A stretch of DNA of 48,906 bases from a virus. Shown here piece after piece: positions 7,628 to 16,962 of the stretch. Both the position numbers and the translations under genes were made by a program. Numbering within the stretch: the first letter of the stretch is position 1; every line of letters starts with the position of its first letter. The stretch is from IMG/VR virus record IMGVR_UViG_3300025424_000017, positions 1-48,906 of that record; one strand, 5' to 3'. Under the pieces are notes generated by a model. The model was given only the letters and a program-made list of their open reading frames with translations, was not told the DNA's origin and ran no database searches.

Positions 7628-7645
7628 TATTTAGCTGGCTAAATA
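7628..7645. promoter_or_regulatory. Palindromic bidirectional late promoter, CTAAATA on both strands
   Basis: TATTTAGC-TG-GCTAAATA is a perfect inverted repeat with eight-base arms in the divergent region between gp55 and the first baseplate gene. It places CTAAATA, a late-box variant described in marine T4-like phages, on the plus strand at 7639-7645 and on the minus strand at 7634-7628. On the plus strand, T4 spacing puts the start near 7651, giving a 13-base leader with AGGAA before ATG 7664. On the minus strand the leader to gp55 would be about 70 bases. Confidence 0.6.
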
Positions 7646-7663
7646 TCATATACAGGAACAATC

Positions 7664-9496
7664 ATGGCACAAGGGTACGATCCGGCTAAAGCAGCGTTAT
7701 TTAATAAACTAATCCAAGACGGGTTGAGCGAGGATGCGGCGGCAAAACAAGCTGGAATCACCGAGGCCGATTTTGGAACTTATGTAATAGGCCTAGACGG
7801 AAAAATTGGACCTTTGGTGATAGGGGTTGGACAAAAGTCTGGAGTGAATAACACAGATAATTTTGACAACGAGCCCCCGGCATCTAGTGTCAAAACCACC
7901 ACCACTACGACCATAACAACCAGTGGGGGCGGAACAACAACTATAATAGCAGGGGTAGATACGCCCACCCCAGAAAGCAAGGCACTACAGGAACAGATCA
8001 ATGCTACGTCATCTCAAATTGACAAAATTAATCGACAGCTAGCTCCGGTTGCTTTTGGCGGCACTCCAAATCTAACAGCAGACCAGCGTGCAACACTACA
8101 AGCGCAACGAGCAGAGCTGTATGATCAATGGAATGCACAAACAGATGCTGCAGCATCTGCCACACTACCGGGCACTCCCACAGTAACTACTACGCCAAAC
8201 ACTACTACAACCACAACCACTACACAATTCAGCAGTGCTTCTTCTGCCAGCCCGGTTGGTGCCAACGACACACAACAAGGACAAGAGCAAATCTACAGTA
8301 CCAGTGCTCCGCTTCCGGCTAACCAAATACAAACAAACGCCACCGACGTTGGCAGTTTCGTTGGAACACCGGCTGGTGAAATCACCACTGTCAGTTTGGC
8401 TGCACCAGTAACATATGGACTTAGCGGTCTATCCAGTCTCAATCAAAACAACACCACCGACGTTGGCAGTTTCGTTGGAACACCGGCTCCGGTTGTTGCA
8501 GATGCTGTGGCATCTGCACAGGCCTCCGGCGGCACTGATGTCAGCAATTTTGTGTCGTCGGCCACCCCGGTCGGTGCAGATGCTGTAGCAGCTGCACAGG
8601 CCTCCAGCAATACTGATTCCACAGCATTCACGGCCGGCAACGGCGGGGACCAGCTCAATGCAGGTCCGTCGGCTATCAGAGCCGGCACTGCAAACGCACA
8701 GAATCAACCAGCAATCAACAACACAAACCGCAGCGTGAACAACACTGACTGGCGTGTGAGATTGAGTCTGGCCAACGGAGCCGATTATCTGTATTCGGCA
8801 GCTGATGCTGCCTCGGGCATACTGTCGCCACTTCGGGCCACCAATGGCATCATATTTCCTTACACGCCCACAATCAGTACCAGCTACAAGGCCAACTACA
8901 ACAGCTACGACCTTACACATTCAAACTATCGTGGTTATTTTTATCAGAACAGTTATACTGACAGCATAACTGTCACCGCTGCATTCACGGCACAGAACAC
9001 CCAAGAAGCCAATTATCTCCTGGCTGTCATACACTTTTTCCGTTCGGTTACCAAGATGTTTTATGGGCAAAGCTCACACCTGGGATCACCGCCACCCATC
9101 TGCTATCTCAACGGCCTGGGCGAATTTCAATTCAACCAACATCCGGTCTTGGTCAGCCAGTTCAACTACTCGTTGCCAGCTGATGTGGATTACATACGTG
9201 CCGGCAGCAGCAACAATCTAAATCTTCCGCAAAACCAATTGCGTGCCCAGACCAATACTGTCAATCCGGCCTTGGCCTCAGTGGCTCGGTTAGCATCAGC
9301 TTTCTTGACCAAGGGGGCGGCACAGAATGTGCGCCCTCCGGTAGCACAACCATTGACCAACAGCCCTACCTATGTGCCAACCAAGATGGAAATAGTGCTG
9401 ACCCTGTTGCCGGTACAAAGTCGTCAACAGGTCAGCCAGGTGTTCAATCTAGACAGTTTTGCCAATGGTAGCCAACTCACAAAAGGATTCTGGTAA
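7664..9496 (+). CDS. Baseplate/tail-tube-cap-like structural protein (gp48-like, tentative)
   Basis: A 610-residue protein in three parts. The N-terminus (MAQGYDPAKAALFNKLIQDG, then SEDAAAKQAGI) looks like a small helical motif. A Thr/Ser/Ala-rich linker (~residues 65-355) has internal repeats (TDVGSFVGTPA twice, ADAV.(A/S)AQAS twice). The C-terminal ~250 residues are a folded domain starting DWRVRLSLANGADYLYSA and containing ILSPLRATNGIIFPYTP, SVTKMFYG and a repeated aromatic pattern. The folded domain resembles baseplate/tube-cap proteins of T4-like marine phages, and its place just before gp53 supports a virion role. First gene behind the late promoter, with AGGAA before ATG. The assignment to gp48 is from memory of similar proteins and is not certain. 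Confidence 0.55.
   Translation: MAQGYDPAKAALFNKLIQDGLSEDAAAKQAGITEADFGTYVIGLDGKIGPLVIGVGQKSGVNNTDNFDNEPPASSVKTTTTTTITTSGGGTTTIIAGVDTPTPESKALQEQINATSSQIDKINRQLAPVAFGGTPNLTADQRATLQAQRAELYDQWNAQTDAAASATLPGTPTVTTTPNTTTTTTTTQFSSASSASPVGANDTQQGQEQIYSTSAPLPANQIQTNATDVGSFVGTPAGEITTVSLAAPVTYGLSGLSSLNQNNTTDVGSFVGTPAPVVADAVASAQASGGTDVSNFVSSATPVGADAVAAAQASSNTDSTAFTAGNGGDQLNAGPSAIRAGTANAQNQPAINNTNRSVNNTDWRVRLSLANGADYLYSAADAASGILSPLRATNGIIFPYTPTISTSYKANYNSYDLTHSNYRGYFYQNSYTDSITVTAAFTAQNTQEANYLLAVIHFFRSVTKMFYGQSSHLGSPPPICYLNGLGEFQFNQHPVLVSQFNYSLPADVDYIRAGSSNNLNLPQNQLRAQTNTVNPALASVARLASAFLTKGAAQNVRPPVAQPLTNSPTYVPTKMEIVLTLLPVQSRQQVSQVFNLDSFANGSQLTKGFW
8340..8488 (+). repeat. Two exact 35-base direct repeats within a linker
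   Basis: The same 35 bases occur at 8340-8374 and 8454-8488, encoding TDVGSFVGTPA each time. A second, imperfect pair (GCAGATGCTGT.GCA.CTGCA) follows near 8497 and 8575. The exact nucleotide identity suggests recent duplication in the disordered linker of the structural protein. Confidence 0.85.
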
Positions 9497-9798
9497 TGTC
9501 CGTCACCTATGATGCTGCCAGTCCGTATTTTACCACGGGCTACAGCCAATTTTTCCTAGATACCATGACCAACCGGCCCATACCGGTGTTGTCGGACGAT
9601 CGTTACTGGGCTATCACGGCTACCTATCAGTACAGGCCCGATCTGTTGGCATTTGACCTTTACAGCAACAGTCGTTTGTGGTGGGTGTTTTATCAACGAA
9701 ATCCCAATACCTTGACAACACCGCCTTTGGATTTTGCAGCCGGTACGTCCATCTATCTACCACAGATCAGTACCTTGCAGGCAGTATTGGGGATCTAG
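9496..9798 (+). CDS. gp53: gp53-like baseplate wedge subunit
   Basis: A compact 100-residue protein whose C-terminal half (YRPDLLAFDLYSNSRLWWVF, then QRNPN, then a PPLDFAAGTSIYLP stretch) has the LysM-like pattern of gp53/short baseplate wedge proteins: a ligand-like tryptophan pair, then a glycine-rich turn before a final strand. In T4, gp53 joins wedges around the hub. The family is normally larger in T4 (196 residues), so this is a short form. ATG overlaps the previous stop as TAATG. Confidence 0.8.
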   Translation: MSVTYDAASPYFTTGYSQFFLDTMTNRPIPVLSDDRYWAITATYQYRPDLLAFDLYSNSRLWWVFYQRNPNTLTTPPLDFAAGTSIYLPQISTLQAVLGI

Positions 9799-9799
9799 C

Positions 9800-11410
9800 A
9801 TGGCTACACAAATTTTGATTGGCGGTGAACCTTATGTACCAGGGCAGTCTTTGTCGCTGGCACAAATGGCGGCTATTTCGGCGTCTATTCAACTGGGCAA
9901 CGACACCTATTCTAGTGCTTACTCTGGCACGTTGAATGCACAGGCCTATGCTCAATATGTAGCACAGGGCGGACAACTCGGTTTTGCAGCAATGCTGTCA
10001 GCAACCGCCCAACCACAAGACAGTGCTGCCCAGATTGTGGTCGAGGCCGCAGATGCTCGCGACGAAGGAGCCATCAGTCAAAATCCACCAGTTCTCACCT
10101 CACCAGTGACCTCAATTGTGGGGGCAGAAACGATTGCCAACACTGTGGTTACTGTTGCCAACAACAGCCTTGCGGCCCAGGGGTTCAGCATTGGTGGTCT
10201 GGCCAGTCGGTTTGTGGGGACCAACAATCGCCTGTTGACATCGGGCTTGCCGGCCAACCAGAGCCTGAGTTTGAGTCAGAGTCAGGCCACTCCGCCTTTT
10301 TCCACAGTGAACAACCTGTTGCCTGGTGGAGTCGGTGCTAATACCATACTTGGCAACGAATTCCGGGCCAGCGCTGCCAGCCAGCCCGGCCAAGGTGCCC
10401 CCAACAGTGATGGTATTGGTACTTCGGCCCAGGACATCATACGCTTTGCCTTCCAGTCCAATACCAATCAACGCATACCCACACAGCCCAATGTGCTGGA
10501 TCAGTTTGCCAGCTACACCTATCAGCTCAGCTGGTATCTTATGACCGATTCTCAATACAATGATCTGATCAAGAGCGGAAATCGTAACGTGGGTGGCTGG
10601 AGCCTGTTGATGCAAAGCGGCGGAGCACCGGTACAGACCACAGGAGCCACTGCTGCCAACAACAACCTGCCCATTCGTAATCAGTTTTTTCCATTAGATT
10701 ATTACATGGACGATCTTGAAATACACACCTTGATTCCGCAGGGCGGCACACAAATGGCTCACACTGCTACCAGTATCAAGTTCAAGGTCACCGAACCCAA
10801 CGGTGTGACCTTGGTCAGCAATTTGTATTCGGCTGTGTCTGCACTGTATGGATACGACAATACCGGGGACTATGATCCTGCACAGAATCTGCTGTACAAA
10901 CCCGGACAAGCTCCTATATCCATACAACCACCAAACTATCTACAGGCCATGTATTGTCTTGTGATACGATTCTACGGCTATGACGCACAGGGCAATCTGC
11001 AGGCACCCATCATGGGAACCAACGGCAGTCAACAGGCCATAGTACAAAAAATCTATCCGTTCCAGCTGGTCAACATCACTTTTACCATGGCTCCGGGTTC
11101 CAACAGTCGCGGCATCGAATATCATGTGGAATGTGTGCCTAGGGGTCAGCTGGCCTTTGCCCAGGCACGCGGCACAGTGCCATACAATTTCCAGTTAAGC
11201 GGAAACACGGTCAAGGACCTCTTGATCGGTAAACCGGCGCAGGCTGGTCTGGTTCCAAAACAGGATGGTCGTGTTACAACAACAACCCCACCAGGCAATG
11301 CCAGCACAACTATAGCAACAGTTATAACTGCTGAACAGCAAATCACACAGTTTGGAACATTTAATGCGGGTAATAGTTTAACCTATAGTGACACTCCTGG
11401 AATATACTAG
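9800..11410 (+). CDS. Baseplate/virion structural protein, unassigned
   Basis: A 536-residue protein, start chosen at ATG 9800 (MATQILIGGEPYVPGQSLSL), two bases after the gp53 stop; the open frame runs upstream but would duplicate gp53 coding. A Gln/Ala/Ser-rich first third is followed by a folded region with FASYTYQLSWYLMT, YMDDLEIHTLIPQGG and a segment IKFKVTEPNGVTLVSNLYS. The ending AGNSLTYSDTPGIY is polar. No enzyme motif is visible. Its place between gp53 and gp5 in the late operon suggests a baseplate hub or hub-associated subunit. I do not recognise a T4 counterpart. Confidence 0.6.
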   Translation: MATQILIGGEPYVPGQSLSLAQMAAISASIQLGNDTYSSAYSGTLNAQAYAQYVAQGGQLGFAAMLSATAQPQDSAAQIVVEAADARDEGAISQNPPVLTSPVTSIVGAETIANTVVTVANNSLAAQGFSIGGLASRFVGTNNRLLTSGLPANQSLSLSQSQATPPFSTVNNLLPGGVGANTILGNEFRASAASQPGQGAPNSDGIGTSAQDIIRFAFQSNTNQRIPTQPNVLDQFASYTYQLSWYLMTDSQYNDLIKSGNRNVGGWSLLMQSGGAPVQTTGATAANNNLPIRNQFFPLDYYMDDLEIHTLIPQGGTQMAHTATSIKFKVTEPNGVTLVSNLYSAVSALYGYDNTGDYDPAQNLLYKPGQAPISIQPPNYLQAMYCLVIRFYGYDAQGNLQAPIMGTNGSQQAIVQKIYPFQLVNITFTMAPGSNSRGIEYHVECVPRGQLAFAQARGTVPYNFQLSGNTVKDLLIGKPAQAGLVPKQDGRVTTTTPPGNASTTIATVITAEQQITQFGTFNAGNSLTYSDTPGIY

Positions 11411-11412
11411 CC

Positions 11413-12996
11413 ATGACTGATCTCACCAACAAACCACAGAATGCCTACATCACAGCCACCAACACCTATCTACAGCGGGGCAATCCGTTGCTGGAGACTC
11501 CCAAGACACCTGCTGATCTCAAGATACCCGGTGTACGACAGCCACAGCAACCAACCGCAGTTGATCCTGCATCACCGCCAGCCAAAGCCACGTCGGCACC
11601 CACTGGCAATTCCAACTATGCCTTTACCGGTCTGGCCGAAGCCCTTAACACCTATCAGAACCAGTTGGTCAAAGACGGCATCTATCAAATTGCTGACTTT
11701 TATGAATTCCAATTCAATCCAATCGCACTGGGCAGCAGCAAGGTCAAGAAAGCTGGCAGTACCGATCGATCAAAAACCGCTGGCAAAAACGCTGCCACAG
11801 CCAGACAAGCACTAGATTCAACAACTGATGCAGTAAGCAGCAACAGTCAAAACTGGGACGTACAGGCCGGCACACAAATCATCCAGGTCATTGATCAGAT
11901 CATGCGCAGCAGTGAATACATCAGCCAGCAAGCAACCGCGCAGATTGATGCCAACACGCAAAAAAACATACCCAGCACCAGCAACGGCATCATAGCCTGG
12001 TACAACGTCAGTGTGCAGGCTGTCAGTCTGGGATTTGACAATCTGCGGCGAGATTTTGCCTATCACATGACCTTTGTGATCACTCCGTATTCGATAACCA
12101 AGATGGTGAGCGACTATTTTCCTGACAGCCGATATAGAGGCAGTCACAAGAGCTACAACTATTGGTTCACTGGGCAAAATACCGAGGTACTGAGTTTTGA
12201 ACAAAAATACGATGCATTGTACAAGATCATAATGAATGGCAGCCAGGCAACACAGATAAACAGTGCTGTGGCCATCAATTATCGTGAGCAATACAGCAAA
12301 ACAGCCATGCCCACTACCAACGAAAAAACTGGCCAACAGACCGGAACCTATACCAATGCAGCAGCCGACAGTGCCGCAGATTTCCTTTACAGCCAGACAG
12401 ATTATGCCTTGGCCAAAATCAGGATAGTGGGGGACCCGGCCTGGCTACAGCAAGGATCGGTCACTACCGGGGTCACAGCACAGCAGTTCACATTTGATCC
12501 ATTCAATGCCGATGGCAGCATAAATTACGACAGCCAGATGGTGAATTTTGACATCAACTGGAATCAGCCAGCCGATTACGATTTTGCCACTGGTGTGATG
12601 GATCTAAACAACACCCAAGGAAGACCCAAGGTCAACAATACCTATTATGCATCTGAATGTAGAAGTTTTTTCAGCCGTGGCAAGTTTGAACAAGAACTGG
12701 AAGGCAAGCTCTTGATCGAAAGCAAACCAGATCAGGCCAACAGCACTGCACCAGTAGAACGTGTTGCACCAAAAACGAAACCAACATCGCCACCACCTCT
12801 CACGGGCACTACTCCATTAAAACCGTCACAACAACAGGATCAGGCCGCGGTTGGCATGGCAGCCAGTATAGTCCGTCCAAATGGCACATCATTCAATCCG
12901 TTCTTGCAAGCACGACAACCCGGCGGACCTTTTTCAGGAAATCGTACTCCGTTGGCACCAAACAATCCATTGAATCCCAACAACTATAGCAATTGA
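11413..12996 (+). CDS. Baseplate/virion structural protein, unassigned
   Basis: A 527-residue protein. The N-terminus (~75 residues) is Pro/Thr/Ala-rich. The body has YEFQFNPIALGSSKVKKAG, WDVQAGTQIIQVIDQIMRSS, and IIAWYNVSVQAVSLGFDNL with a following basic-aromatic stretch. The last ~100 residues are Pro/Asn-rich and likely disordered (ending NPLNPNNYSN). I see no catalytic motif. It lies in the hub region immediately before gp5, so a hub or hub-ring protein is the best guess. Start at ATG 11413, two bases after the preceding stop. Product function unknown. Confidence 0.55.
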   Translation: MTDLTNKPQNAYITATNTYLQRGNPLLETPKTPADLKIPGVRQPQQPTAVDPASPPAKATSAPTGNSNYAFTGLAEALNTYQNQLVKDGIYQIADFYEFQFNPIALGSSKVKKAGSTDRSKTAGKNAATARQALDSTTDAVSSNSQNWDVQAGTQIIQVIDQIMRSSEYISQQATAQIDANTQKNIPSTSNGIIAWYNVSVQAVSLGFDNLRRDFAYHMTFVITPYSITKMVSDYFPDSRYRGSHKSYNYWFTGQNTEVLSFEQKYDALYKIIMNGSQATQINSAVAINYREQYSKTAMPTTNEKTGQQTGTYTNAAADSAADFLYSQTDYALAKIRIVGDPAWLQQGSVTTGVTAQQFTFDPFNADGSINYDSQMVNFDINWNQPADYDFATGVMDLNNTQGRPKVNNTYYASECRSFFSRGKFEQELEGKLLIESKPDQANSTAPVERVAPKTKPTSPPPLTGTTPLKPSQQQDQAAVGMAASIVRPNGTSFNPFLQARQPGGPFSGNRTPLAPNNPLNPNNYSN

Positions 12997-13027
12997 TATG
13001 TAAAGTAACTGACAGAAAGAAAAACAC

Positions 13028-14539
13028 ATGGGTTTACAAAATTATCAACGCAGTCGTGGCACACCTAAAACATTTGATCAGAATCGCGGTGGCACACCTG
13101 GCACTGGCGGCCCGTATATTGGCATAGTCAAAAACAACACTGACCCCACACGCATGGGTCGTTTGCAGGTCTATATCACGGCATTTGGAGCCAACGAGGA
13201 AGATGAAACGGCCTGGAAATGGGTCAGTTACGTGACTCCATTTTACGGAGCCACACCGCAAGGTGGCACTGCCGGAACCGGCACTTTCCTGGACGGAAAC
13301 TCACAAAGCTACGGCATGTGGTTTACCACACCCGATATTGGTGTGCAGGTAATCTGTATCTTTATCAATGATGATCCCGGCAACGGCTATTACATAGGAT
13401 GCTTGCCCAACAACGGAGTCACTCACATGATCCCGGCCATTGGATCGGTGGCCGCCAACAAGGCTGCCGCGCAGAATTCAACACAGGCTGCGTATCTGGC
13501 CAACAGCTCGCGACTGCCGGTCACCGAAATCAACGACAGCCCAGAAAATCCCAAAACCAGTGAAAGCGCCACGTTTTTCAATGACACCAAACCAGTTCAC
13601 AGCTATGTGGCCGCGATTCTGTTCCAGCAAGGACTCAACAACGATGTCATGCGTGGACCCATTGGGTCCAGTGCGCAACGCGAAAGCCCCAGTCACTGTT
13701 ATGGAATAAGCACACCGGGGCGTGCAATCTACCAAGGTGGCCTGGGCGACACTGCCGATGCCAAGACTCTAGATGCCATCAGCCTGGACAGTATCAACGT
13801 GATCGGTCGTCGGGGCGGTCACACCTTGGTCATGGACGATGGAGCGCAAGACGGTACTGACAATCTGATCCGGATACGCACCAGCAAAGGACATCAGATC
13901 ACCATGAGCGACGACGGTAATTTTTTCTACATCTGCCATGCCAACGGTCAGGCCTGGGTAGAACTGGGTCAAGAAGGCACCTTGGATGTGTTCACAACCA
14001 ATTCAGTCAATCTGCGAACCGAAGGCACTATCAACTTGCATGCCGATCAAGATGTCAACATATTTGCCGGTGGCAAAATGAATCTCAAAAGTGCCAAAGG
14101 TACCAGCATACAGAGCGACACGGATGCTGACTTGGCATGCAAGGGCGGACTCAAGCTGTTTGGACAAAAAAGCATGGATATCAAGACCGGTGGCACCATG
14201 GCCATCAAGAGTCAGTTGGGCAGCTGGAGTGCAGGTGCTGCACTCAGTCTCAGTGGCACCTTGTTGTTGCTCAATAGTGGTCCAGGACTGCCGGCTTCGG
14301 CTCCCAAAGGCATCACTGATTATCTACAACCCAATACCACATTCAACCCCAGCACCGGTTGGCAGGTAAGTCCCACTGGCACCAAGAGTTGTGTCACGCG
14401 AGCGCCCACTCATGAACCTTACCCGTACCATAATCAAGGTGTAAACAACCAGACCAGTCTAGGGGTCAGCGGCCAACCCAGCCCACCTATAGATGCGCCA
14501 GATTTACCAGTCGGAGTTTCGATAACCAAGATATCATGA
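13028..14539 (+). CDS. gp5: gp5-like baseplate hub/spike protein (OB-fold plus beta-helix), no lysozyme domain
   Basis: A 503-residue protein. Residues ~25-130 resemble the OB-fold of gp5/VgrG hub proteins (YIGIVKNNTDPTRMGRLQVY, then DIGVQVICIFINDDPGNGYY, IGCLP). A middle spacer leads to HTLVMDDG and RIRTSKGHQITMSDDGNFFY, the classic lead-in to the spike. Then come regularly spaced short strands (NLRTEG, NLHADQD, NIFAGGKM, NLKSAKG, DLACKGG) forming a triple-strand beta-helix needle. T4 gp5 has a lysozyme domain between the OB-fold and the helix; here no lysozyme ExxDxT core is visible. It pierces the outer membrane at the tip of the tail tube. Confidence 0.88.
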   Translation: MGLQNYQRSRGTPKTFDQNRGGTPGTGGPYIGIVKNNTDPTRMGRLQVYITAFGANEEDETAWKWVSYVTPFYGATPQGGTAGTGTFLDGNSQSYGMWFTTPDIGVQVICIFINDDPGNGYYIGCLPNNGVTHMIPAIGSVAANKAAAQNSTQAAYLANSSRLPVTEINDSPENPKTSESATFFNDTKPVHSYVAAILFQQGLNNDVMRGPIGSSAQRESPSHCYGISTPGRAIYQGGLGDTADAKTLDAISLDSINVIGRRGGHTLVMDDGAQDGTDNLIRIRTSKGHQITMSDDGNFFYICHANGQAWVELGQEGTLDVFTTNSVNLRTEGTINLHADQDVNIFAGGKMNLKSAKGTSIQSDTDADLACKGGLKLFGQKSMDIKTGGTMAIKSQLGSWSAGAALSLSGTLLLLNSGPGLPASAPKGITDYLQPNTTFNPSTGWQVSPTGTKSCVTRAPTHEPYPYHNQGVNNQTSLGVSGQPSPPIDAPDLPVGVSITKIS

Positions 14540-16560
14540 GCGTATTCAATTACACCCTTCCTTCAGGATCCACGTTCCGCATGACTGCACCCACGGGTAC
14601 CACGCAGTTGCAAGCCGACCAGATCTTTTACAGTCAAGTGGCTGCAGGCGCATTTGTGGGTTACAGTCCAGGACAGACCTTGACCAGTGCCACTGAAACA
14701 GTGACCAAGTTTGCTCTCAGCCGGCTGGATAGAGGCACAGCCGGAGTCGACACACAGGCCATAGTGGCCATAGTCAACAACATTCCCACTGTCAACCTGG
14801 TCTCGACTGCAGCCAATGGTGTGTCAATCTCACAGGGTCTGCCCAATTTGACTGCCACGCCCTTGGTCAACCCTGTCGGTCAAGCTGACTTGGTCAATGT
14901 GGCAACAGGAACTTTGGCTCCCAACCCCATCGGACCCTTGAGCAGCAATCAGGTTCAAGGTATCCTGGCACAGATAAGCAATCTAGTGGATCAACCGGCC
15001 ACGGTCATGACCGACGACAAAGGAGTAGGCCAATACGGATTCAGTTGTGTACAACTGGAACAGGCCGGATATGTCAAGCCCGGTACTTGGCAAAGATTCA
15101 TATTTGATCCATCGCCCATGACCTCGGTACTGTCGGCTGCTGGAATCTGGACAGGTAAAAACGGAATAAAATCGGTCACCGATTTCTTGAACAACGCCGG
15201 GTCACAAACAGATGCACAAAATTATCTGTTGCAAACTGGATACAACAGCTTGGTGTCCAGTGGAACAATTTTGCCTGCTACCGCTCAGAGCCTGACCACT
15301 TCGGTAGGTCAAATCTTCAGTCAAAGCGGTCTGCAGACAGTGAGTGCGCTGGGTGCCAGCATCGGTGCCAGTCTCTCGGTGCCCAGTTCGGTGTCATCTG
15401 CTTTGTCGGGTACTGCCATAGCCAGTTTGCTGAGCAGTCCGTTGACCAACATCAACAGCATATCGTCTGGTGCTGTCAATGCTATTACCAATGCTGTTGG
15501 CAATTTTACCAACACCAGTGGTATAATCAGCAATTTGACCAATACTGCAATTGGAGATGTAGGAGCTCTAGTATCCAATGCTGGTCGTTTTGGATCAGCA
15601 GCCACCGCAGCCTGGAGCCAATTGTCCTCGGGCGCCGTTTCATCTGTGTTGGGCGGTATCACCGGCCAAGCAAGCAACATCGCCAACAATCTTTTGGGCA
15701 GTATTACCGGTCCGGCCTCGGGCACTTTCGATCTTGGCAGCAGCCTAGTGAATGCTCTGCCTGGCGACATCGGTAGTAGCATATCCAATCTAACCAGCAA
15801 TCTCGACATCACCGGCAAGGCCGGACAGTTTGCCACAGCTTTCAGCGACCCTGCTGCGGCACTATCCAATTTAGGAAATTTTGATATTAATAGCTTGACC
15901 AATCTAGGTAGCGGCGCCGTGACCAATTTGCTTGGCAGCACCGGTAGCATAGGTAGTGCGGTCTCCGGCCTGTTGAATGGTGGTGGGTTGAGTTCAGTGA
16001 CTGGCCTGTTGAGTGGCAGTGGTAGTTTGGGTAGTGCAGCTGCCAGTCTGTTGAGCGGTGGTGGGTTGAGTTCAGTGACCAGTCTGTTGAGCGGTGGTGG
16101 GTTGAGTTCAGTGACCAGTCTGTTGAGCGGTGGTGGTGTAGGTAGTTTGTTGGGCAGTTTTGGCGGTCTCAGCAGTCTAGGAGCCCTGGGCAGTCTTGGG
16201 AGCCTGGGCGGACTATTTGGTGGCGGTGGTGACAGTCTGGTATCTAGTACACAAGTGGCAGCCGGCTATAGCAATACTGTGGATAGAGGAACTCTTGATG
16301 TGGCATTGACCAAAATCATTGGCAGCACCAAGGTGCCAACTCCGCTGTTTGATTTTCCATCAATCAACAGTATCAGTCTCAATGCCAGTGCCGATATAAC
16401 AGCCGCTTCTAACATATTGCAAAATCTCAAGAGTCAGGGCGGAGCACTGCTGAGTCAACTACAACAAACAGCTACCAACGCTGTGAGCAGTACTGTGCAA
16501 GATATAACCAAACAAGCCGGCGGCGTAATATCAGACTCTCTGAACAATCTAATAGGTTAA
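14536..16560 (+). CDS. Repeat-rich virion structural protein
   Basis: A 674-residue protein. The N-terminus (TFRMTAPTGTTQLQADQIFY, then SQVAAGAFVGY) is a small module that recurs at the start of structural proteins of related phages. Residues ~160-240 hold a folded segment (VGQYGFSCVQLEQAGYVKPG, TWQRFIFDPSPMTSVLSAAG). The remaining two-thirds is Ser/Leu/Gly/Asn-rich, with a tandem repeat SSVTSLLSGGGL around residues 480-540. Such composition suits a flexible tail or hub-associated protein; a peptidoglycan-active role cannot be excluded but no catalytic motif is visible. ATG overlaps the gp5 stop as ATGA. Confidence 0.55.
   Translation: MSVFNYTLPSGSTFRMTAPTGTTQLQADQIFYSQVAAGAFVGYSPGQTLTSATETVTKFALSRLDRGTAGVDTQAIVAIVNNIPTVNLVSTAANGVSISQGLPNLTATPLVNPVGQADLVNVATGTLAPNPIGPLSSNQVQGILAQISNLVDQPATVMTDDKGVGQYGFSCVQLEQAGYVKPGTWQRFIFDPSPMTSVLSAAGIWTGKNGIKSVTDFLNNAGSQTDAQNYLLQTGYNSLVSSGTILPATAQSLTTSVGQIFSQSGLQTVSALGASIGASLSVPSSVSSALSGTAIASLLSSPLTNINSISSGAVNAITNAVGNFTNTSGIISNLTNTAIGDVGALVSNAGRFGSAATAAWSQLSSGAVSSVLGGITGQASNIANNLLGSITGPASGTFDLGSSLVNALPGDIGSSISNLTSNLDITGKAGQFATAFSDPAAALSNLGNFDINSLTNLGSGAVTNLLGSTGSIGSAVSGLLNGGGLSSVTGLLSGSGSLGSAAASLLSGGGLSSVTSLLSGGGLSSVTSLLSGGGVGSLLGSFGGLSSLGALGSLGSLGGLFGGGGDSLVSSTQVAAGYSNTVDRGTLDVALTKIIGSTKVPTPLFDFPSINSISLNASADITAASNILQNLKSQGGALLSQLQQTATNAVSSTVQDITKQAGGVISDSLNNLIG
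15969..16136 (+). repeat. 36-base tandem repeat encoding SSVTSLLSGGGL
   Basis: The unit starting TCTGTTGAGCGGTGGTGGGT occurs exactly at 16047-16082 and 16083-16118. A partial third copy follows from 16119 and a diverged copy lies at 15969-16004. The repeat length is a multiple of three, so the frame is kept. This is a coding repeat within a structural gene, not an array with spacers. Confidence 0.85.
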
Positions 16561-16567
16561 ATACAGC

Positions 16568-16942
16568 ATGGCCACATTTATTGGATTCAACACCATCAAT
16601 CAAAACAAGTATTTTACCTTGACCGATTTTGAATTGATCAAACGAGACTTGTTGAATGCTTTCAGTATCCGCCAAGGAGAACTGGTAGGCGTGCCCGGGT
16701 ATGGCACCACGTTATGGAACTTTGTGTTTGAGAATCAAACTCAAGATACCATACAAGCTGTGTACAACGAAGTGCAACGTGTGGCCAGCGGCGATCCCAG
16801 GATCCACATCAGTTCAATTGAAGTATTCCCTCAACAGAACGGACTACTGATACAACTGCAATTGACTGTGGTACCCAGCACCGATGCCCAACGTTTGTCT
16901 ATCTTTTTTGATCAGACGCAGAACATGGCCAGCTACTTATAA
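16568..16942 (+). CDS. gp25: gp25-like baseplate wedge subunit
   Basis: A 124-residue protein of normal family length. The hallmark segment is QGELVGVPGYGTTLWNFVFE (compare VPGYGT..W.YVFE of the gp25/GPW family), followed by a helix and EVQRVASGDPRIHI and an ending with hydrophobic strands. gp25 is a core wedge component conserved in contractile tails and type VI secretion. It lies eight bases after the preceding stop and just before gp6, as in many T4-like phages. Confidence 0.95.
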   Translation: MATFIGFNTINQNKYFTLTDFELIKRDLLNAFSIRQGELVGVPGYGTTLWNFVFENQTQDTIQAVYNEVQRVASGDPRIHISSIEVFPQQNGLLIQLQLTVVPSTDAQRLSIFFDQTQNMASYL

Positions 16943-16962
16943 TATACGTAGTTTTTAAAGTC

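Noticed and set aside
15321-15950. A 209-codon minus-strand frame inside the repeat-rich structural gene
   Set aside because: It is the complement of Ser/Leu/Gly repeats, giving Pro/Leu-rich text without any motif.
15969-16136. CRISPR-like tandem repeat
   Set aside because: There are no spacers; the units are contiguous, in frame and coding.
16556-16563. GTTAAATA before gp25 as a late promoter
   Set aside because: The predicted start would fall at or after ATG 16568, leaving no leader; the match overlaps the preceding stop by chance.
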